Assembly: GCA_900553335.1 (NCBI GenBank)
Contig: USCU01000018.1
Span: 1 to 10,909, forward strand
Length of the DNA: 10,909 bases
Source: an uncultured Ruminococcus sp.
GTDB taxonomy: Bacteria; Bacillota; Clostridia; Oscillospirales; Ruminococcaceae
Direction: 5' to 3'
Position 1 is the first letter of the stretch; every line of letters begins with the position of its first letter. Both the position numbers and the translations under genes were made by a program. The notes beneath the pieces were generated by a model. That model did no database searches. It was given only the letters and a program-made list of their open reading frames with translations, and had not been told where the DNA came from. Below, piece after piece: positions 7,782 through 10,909 of this stretch.

Positions 7782-8375
7782 CTAGTCGCCGAAGTCGTCT
7801 GAATTTCCTCTGATGTAATTTATCAGGATTCTGTTGAGATCCTTTTTCTCAATGATCGTTTCAAATTCAAAGTCAAGCTCGGTAAGGGCATTGTTACCGT
7901 AATCAATCAAAAATCTTGAAAAATACTTCTCTCCATGCTTTTTATAAAGCTTTTTGTATTTTTTCGCTGACCTTTCACAAATCTCAGTTAAATCATATTC
8001 ACCCAACGTCCTAAATCCCTCTATAGCAAAGTCCATATACTCTGCATTTTTTGGATTTTCATAAAACTTATTGAATCCGTTTTTTTCAAACTCATCAATC
8101 AAAAGCTTTATAGAATAAACAAATCCGCACGGTTCGGGAAGTCCTTTAAGTGTTTCGGTACGGCTTATACCATATTCCTCACCGTCGTCCATTTTTCCGT
8201 TTATCCAAACGCATACAGCTTTTACTAGCTCGTCGCTCGGAATTTCGTCTATCTGTTCTATCGTAAGCTCCTTGTAATCAATCTTTTCAGCTCCGATGTC
8301 AACCGACAAGCTCTCTAAAAGTCTGTCAAGCTCCTCCTCTGATTCAGTTTTATCCTTCAAATCAAAAAGCCCCAT
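7782..8375 (-). CDS. DUF4375-like (DMP19-type) protein of unknown function
   Basis: A 197-residue, acidic, probably cytoplasmic protein with no signal or membrane segment. Residues 87-140 resemble the DUF4375/DMP19 fold: VYSIKLLIDEFEKNGFNKFYEN matches the usual pattern of a helix ending in a D/E-V-x-N-G-G-F-x-Q-F-x-N-type motif, followed by the helices AIEGFRTLGEYDLTEICERSAKKY. The N-terminal 45 residues are Glu/Lys-rich and probably flexible. The longest frame starts with TTG at 8414 but its first 13 residues come from the upstream structured element. ATG at 8375 is preferred because AAGGTG sits 5 bases before it. It is the first gene after that element and is closely linked to dCMP deaminase (14 bases). 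The family assignment rests on pattern memory; the biochemical function is unknown. Confidence 0.75.
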   Translation of the reverse strand: MGLFDLKDKTESEEELDRLLESLSVDIGAEKIDYKELTIEQIDEIPSDELVKAVCVWINGKMDDGEEYGISRTETLKGLPEPCGFVYSIKLLIDEFEKNGFNKFYENPKNAEYMDFAIEGFRTLGEYDLTEICERSAKKYKKLYKKHGEKYFSRFLIDYGNNALTELDFEFETIIEKKDLNRILINYIRGNSDDFGD

Positions 8376-8392
8376 AAGATCACCTTCAATAA

Positions 8393-8491
8393 GGGGCATA
8401 GCCCCGTCATTCAATGTTTTCAGTGGGAGAACCCTATCCCACCAGCCGAAAAAATTAAGCGGAACCCACCGCCTGTAGAGGTGTGGGACAT
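8393..8491 (-). ncRNA. Structured intergenic element, candidate ncRNA or mobile-element remnant
   Basis: The 126-base gap between the glucokinase and DUF4375-like genes is GC-rich and strongly folded compared with other gaps in the window. Hairpin 1 pairs 8483-8487 with 8465-8469 (GTGGG/CCCAC) and encloses AGG/CCT closed by a four-base loop (8475-8478). Hairpin 2 is a perfect 6-bp stem, 8423-8428 with 8437-8442. Hairpin 3 is GGGGC/GCCCC at 8393-8397 and 8401-8405 with a three-base loop. None is followed immediately by a T-tract, so they do not look like terminators; a T6 run (minus strand) lies between hairpins 1 and 2 at about 8448-8454. Possibilities are an RNA leader for the downstream gene, an independent small RNA, or the end of an IS200/IS605-type element (which carry hairpin ends and omega RNAs). 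No transposase is present. The strand is taken from the operon direction. Confidence 0.45.
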
Positions 8492-8501
8492 CTTAATCTA
8501 G

Positions 8502-9461
8502 TTATCTCTGCTTATTAAGACCTAAAAATGCTGCACCGATAATTCCTGCGTCATTTCCCAAAGATGCTATAACTATCTCTGTATTTTTAGGCGAATTTCT
8601 CGTATAAACCTCTTTTTCAACGATTTCCCTTACCGGAAGCAAAAGAGCGTCGCCCTCATTGCACACTCCGCCGCCGATACACAAAACGTCAGGTTGGAAA
8701 ATATTTATCATGTTCGTAATTCCCAGCGCCAGGTATCTTATATACTTATCGCAAACCTCTTTGGCCACAGGACATCCTGCACGCATTGCGTTAAAGGAAA
8801 GACGCCCGGAAATTTTTCCTTCTTCCCTGCTCATTTTTGCCATAAGGCAGTCGTGGTTTATCTCTATAGCCTCTTTGGTCATCCTTATGAGTCCTGTTGC
8901 CGAAGAGAAAACCTCAAAGCAGCCCTTTCTTCCGCAGCTGCACTCAGGTCCGTTCGGATCAACTACCGTATGTCCAAGCTCTGCTCCTGCAAAATTAAAT
9001 CCTGAATAAATCTTTCCGTCTATTATAATTCCGCCGCCGACTCCCGTTCCGAGTGTAATACACACAGCGTCTTTTGCGCGCTTAGCCGAGCCAGACAAAA
9101 ACTCGCCGTATGCCGCCGCATTGGCATCATTTTCTATAAATACAGGAAGGTCTATCATCCCCCTGATAATTCTCACCATTTCAAAATTAAAAAACCCAAG
9201 ATTACAGGAATATTCTATGGTTCCGGTGTCGCTGTTTGCAATTCCGGGAGTTCCTATTCCTATGCTCTCAATCTCAGAAATAGAAACGCCTCCCAATACA
9301 GTCGCCTGCATAATTACAGCTACTATATCCTTACAAATCTCTTCTCCTGGTCTTGGAGCTTTAGTCTTTGTTGAAGCTTTTGAAATAATATTAAATTCTT
9401 CATCAACTACACCGGCTACTATATTTGTTCCGCCGAGGTCAACTCCTATATAATACTTCAT
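8502..9461 (-). CDS. ROK-family glucokinase
   Basis: A 319-residue ROK (repressor, ORF, kinase) sugar kinase, most likely glucokinase, which phosphorylates glucose to glucose 6-phosphate with ATP in the cytoplasm. The N-terminal phosphate loop is GVDLGGTNI (6-14), with GIGTPGI at 68-74. The catalytic aspartate is D112 in ENDANAAAYGE (110-120). The glycine-rich ITLGTGVGGGIIIDGK block is 135-150. The ROK zinc site is ELGHTVVDPNGPECSCGRKGC (161-181), with H164 and C174, C176, C181. IGGGV (262-266) completes the fold. There is no N-terminal DNA-binding domain, so it is an enzyme rather than a ROK repressor. ATG at 9461 is preferred to a TTG at 9488 because the protein then begins MKYYIGVDLGGTN. 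It is the first gene after the promoter at 9510-9538. Exact hexose specificity is inferred. Confidence 0.93.
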   Translation of the reverse strand: MKYYIGVDLGGTNIVAGVVDEEFNIISKASTKTKAPRPGEEICKDIVAVIMQATVLGGVSISEIESIGIGTPGIANSDTGTIEYSCNLGFFNFEMVRIIRGMIDLPVFIENDANAAAYGEFLSGSAKRAKDAVCITLGTGVGGGIIIDGKIYSGFNFAGAELGHTVVDPNGPECSCGRKGCFEVFSSATGLIRMTKEAIEINHDCLMAKMSREEGKISGRLSFNAMRAGCPVAKEVCDKYIRYLALGITNMINIFQPDVLCIGGGVCNEGDALLLPVREIVEKEVYTRNSPKNTEIVIASLGNDAGIIGAAFLGLNKQR

Positions 9462-9509
9462 TTTATTACCACTCTTTTCTGCGCTCAATTCAATCGTCTA
9501 TGTACAGTT

Positions 9510-9538
9510 AGTATATCATATTAAGCTTTCAAAGTCAA
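9510..9538 (-). promoter_or_regulatory. Sigma-A type promoter for the glucokinase-led operon
   Basis: Read on the minus strand, a -35 box TTGACT (9533-9538) is followed by a 17-base spacer and a -10 box TATACT (9510-9515). TG one base before the -10 box makes it also an extended -10. Both hexamers differ from consensus at one position. Transcription would start near 9503, about 40 bases before the glucokinase ATG. It is the only convincing promoter seen and lies just downstream of the leuB terminator, so it probably drives the whole downstream gene series. Confidence 0.8.
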
Positions 9539-9663
9539 CGCCGATCTAATTCGGAATTGATAGTCGACAATGAAGAATTGACAATTAAGCCAATAAAACA
9601 TTTGCTTAAAATATGTTTTGTTAAATCCATAGTCAGTTTTAATTGTTCGTTGCATAATATACG

Positions 9664-9700
9664 AAAAAGACACAGAAGAATCTAAAACTCCTCTGTGTCT
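9664..9700 (-). terminator. Intrinsic terminator downstream of leuB
   Basis: On the minus strand, AGACACAG (9693-9700) pairs perfectly with CTGTGTCT (9668-9675). The stem can be extended by one A-T pair and, past a mismatch, two more pairs. The loop is about 10 bases. The stem runs directly into TTTTT (9664-9668), which is the intrinsic terminator layout in this direction. On the plus strand it is followed by AAAG and would not work well. It lies about 100 bases after the leuB stop and separates the leuB unit from the glucokinase-led operon. Confidence 0.85.
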
Positions 9701-9768
9701 AAAGTTTATTAACAATTACGGGTTACACATTATGATAATTCAAATTTTGATTTCGCATTCCAAATCAA

Positions 9769-9801
9769 ATTGACCATTTCCCATTGTCAATTGTCAATTA
9801 T
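9769..9801. repeat. AT-rich repeat copy at the leuB 3' end
   Basis: A 33-base copy of the repeat also found at 2414-2446; the two agree at 29 of 33 positions (differences at positions 5, 12, 18 and 23). It contains an internal tandem of ATTGTCAATTGTCAATT. The leuB TAA stop (9798-9800) lies inside the repeat, as the pyrC stop does in the other copy. I take this as one family of short dispersed repeats at gene 3' ends. Confidence 0.65.
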
Positions 9802-10859
9802 ACTGCTGCGGCAATAAGATCTCCCATTTCGCTGCATGAAACTTGGTTTTTGCCTGACGACATAATATCGGATGTACGGTAACCGTCGTTTAAAACCTTA
9901 TCGACTGCTGCTTCAACAGCGTCGGCTTCTACTGCCATATCAAACGAATATCTTAGCATCATAGCCGCAGATAAAATCGTAGCAATTGGGTTTGCCTTGT
10001 TTTGTCCTGCAATATCAGGTGCAGAACCTCCGCTCGGTTCATAAAGACCGAACTTGGTTTCATTCATGCTCGCTGAAGGAAGCATTCCTATCGAGCCTGT
10101 AATCATAGACGCCTCATCGGAAAGAATATCGCCGAACATATTCTCGGTTACCATTACGTCAAACTGAGCCGGATCACGAACAAGCTGCATAGCGGAATTA
10201 TCCACGAGCATATGCTCAAGCGTTACCTCCGGGTAGTCTGCGGATACCTCAGTAACTATTTTTCTCCACAAACGTGACGAGTCAAGTACATTAGCCTTAT
10301 CTACGCTTGTGACCTTCTTTCTGCGCTTCATAGCTACCTCGAAAGCCTTTACAGCAATCCTTCTTATCTCGTTTTCATTATATGCGAGCGTATCGACAGC
10401 AGTCATAACACCGTCAATTTCTTCAGTCTTTCGCTCTCCGAAATAAAGCCCGCCCGTCAGCTCACGCATGATAAGCATATCAAAGCCTTTTGCGGAGATT
10501 TCCTCTTTAAGCGGACAAGCACCGGAAAGCTGAGGATAAAGCAAGCATGGACGAAGATTAGCAAACAAGCCAAGCTCCTTGCGTATTTTCAGCAATCCCG
10601 CTTCAGGACGCAGATGAGCAGGAAGCTTATACCACGGCGATGTTGTAGTATCACCGCCTATGCTACCCAAAAGAACTGCATCACTTGCTTTGCATATATC
10701 AATCGTTTCCTGCGGAAGAGGCTCGCCTGTTGCATCTATAGCACAGCCGCCCATCAAAACGTCGGTATATTCAAACTTGTGTCCGAATTTCACGCCGACT
10801 TTATCAAGCACTTTTTGCGCTTCACATACTATTTCAGGTCCTATTCCGTCACCTTTAAT
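9798..10859 (-). CDS. leuB: 3-isopropylmalate dehydrogenase, 5'-truncated by contig end
   Basis: 353 residues of LeuB, which oxidatively decarboxylates 3-isopropylmalate to 2-oxoisocaproate in leucine synthesis using NAD. Within the fragment, family motifs are [10 protein letters not shown] (1-10), LLGSIGG (63-69), [21 protein letters not shown] (84-104, given as the substrate-binding helix region), [11 protein letters not shown] (131-141, with Y139), DKANVLD (187-193, with K188), DNSAMQL (220-226), [10 protein letters not shown] (242-251, with D244 and D248) and the adenine-binding region around [18 protein letters not shown] (274-291). Relatives begin about seven residues earlier. The open frame continues to 10889 only because it reads through sequencing adapter, which supplies a false [10 protein letters not shown] start. 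The true start codon and any leader are outside the window. A terminator follows 3', so leuB ends its own unit. Confidence 0.96.
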   Translation of the reverse strand: MKGDGIGPEIVCEAQKVLDKVGVKFGHKFEYTDVLMGGCAIDATGEPLPQETIDICKASDAVLLGSIGGDTTTSPWYKLPAHLRPEAGLLKIRKELGLFANLRPCLLYPQLSGACPLKEEISAKGFDMLIMRELTGGLYFGERKTEEIDGVMTAVDTLAYNENEIRRIAVKAFEVAMKRRKKVTSVDKANVLDSSRLWRKIVTEVSADYPEVTLEHMLVDNSAMQLVRDPAQFDVMVTENMFGDILSDEASMITGSIGMLPSASMNETKFGLYEPSGGSAPDIAGQNKANPIATILSAAMMLRYSFDMAVEADAVEAAVDKVLNDGYRTSDIMSSGKNQVSCSEMGDLIAAAV

Positions 10860-10860
10860 T

Positions 10861-10909
10861 CTGTCTCTTATACACATCTCCGAGCCCACGAGACAAGAGG
10901 CAATCTCGT
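10861..10909. other. Illumina Nextera adapter contamination
   Basis: Positions 10861-10879 read CTGTCTCTTATACACATCT, the Nextera transposase mosaic end. Positions 10880-10894 read CCGAGCCCACGAGAC, the rest of the read-2 adapter. Positions 10895-10902 are AAGAGGCA, which matches a known Nextera i7 index (N711). Positions 10903-10909 are ATCTCGT, the start of the P7 sequence. This is library sequence left at the contig end, not genomic DNA, and should be trimmed. Confidence 0.98.

Larger units (their letters stand above)
9462..9797. other. leuB-glucokinase intergenic region (contents)
   Basis: This 336-base gap has no supported gene. From the leuB side it holds an AT-rich repeat copy (9769-9801), an 8-bp AT stem TTTGATTT/AAATCAAA (9746-9753 with 9762-9769), the leuB terminator (9664-9700), and a second hairpin pairing AAAACAT at 9596-9602 with ATGTTTT at 9614-9620, extendable to 10 bp with one G-T pair. 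It then has a stretch with further ATTGACAATT-like words (9565-9588) and the glucokinase promoter. A 64-codon open frame on the minus strand (9715-9521) spans the terminator and promoter and has no family features. Confidence 0.7.

Noticed and set aside
8296..8478. 60-codon plus-strand frame over the structured element
   Set aside because: Antisense to the DUF4375-like gene and the element; Ser/Lys low complexity and no start signal.
9516..9532. Possible catabolite response (cre) site in the glucokinase promoter spacer
   Set aside because: TGAAAGCTTAATA only partly fits; the central CG of the cre consensus is absent and the second half is poor.
9668..9700. Terminator acting on the plus strand
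   Set aside because: The stem is followed by AAAG rather than a T-tract in that direction, and no plus-strand gene exists to be terminated.
9521..9715. 64-codon minus-strand frame in the leuB-glucokinase gap
   Set aside because: It spans the terminator hairpin and the promoter spacer, has no ribosome binding site or recognisable features, and consists of repeat-like AT-rich sequence.
10860..10889. N-terminal extension [10 protein letters not shown] on LeuB
   Set aside because: It is translated from Nextera adapter sequence; only the part from 10859 downward is genomic.

Overview
The window looks like one end-to-end contig from a low-GC Gram-positive gut-type Firmicute, probably a Clostridia member of the Ruminococcaceae/Oscillospiraceae kind. 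The grounds are an AT-rich base composition, strong AAGGAG-type ribosome binding sites, a sigma-A type promoter, and protein sequences typical of that group. No mobile gene, CRISPR array, tRNA or rRNA was found. Every supported gene lies on the minus strand, so transcription runs from high to low coordinates.

At the right end, the last 49 bases (10861-10909) are not biological. They are the Illumina Nextera transposase/i7 adapter, including an 8-base index and the start of the P7 sequence. The contig therefore breaks inside leuB, and the apparent leuB N-terminus [10 protein letters not shown] is translated adapter. Genuine leuB (3-isopropylmalate dehydrogenase, leucine synthesis) runs from about 10859 to 9798 and lacks only its first few codons. 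It is followed by a 33-base AT-rich repeat and an intrinsic terminator (9664-9700).

A well-formed promoter (TTGACT, 17-base spacer, TATACT, with an extended -10 TG) at 9510-9538 then starts a second transcription unit. In order of transcription the genes are: ROK-family glucokinase; a 126-base structured intergenic element with three GC-rich hairpins; a DUF4375-like protein; dCMP deaminase; aroE; aroK; ilvD; a Ser/Thr/Glu-rich putative lipoprotein; pyrC (probable TTG start); a second copy of the AT-rich repeat; pyrF; trmL; and degV. From the DUF4375-like gene to degV the gaps are very short or overlapping, except for the 87-base pyrC-pyrF gap, so this is plausibly one long operon.

The operon mixes anabolic steps from several pathways: the last steps of the shikimate stem, isoleucine/valine synthesis (ilvD, with leuB in the preceding unit), de novo pyrimidine synthesis (pyrC, pyrF) and dTTP precursor supply (dCMP deaminase). 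To these it adds glucose phosphorylation, a wobble-base tRNA methyltransferase and a fatty-acid-binding DegV protein. Most of this is ordinary housekeeping. The parts least explained are the structured element at 8393-8491, the lipoprotein between ilvD and pyrC, the dispersed repeat at gene 3' ends, and unusual motif changes in DegV and AroE.
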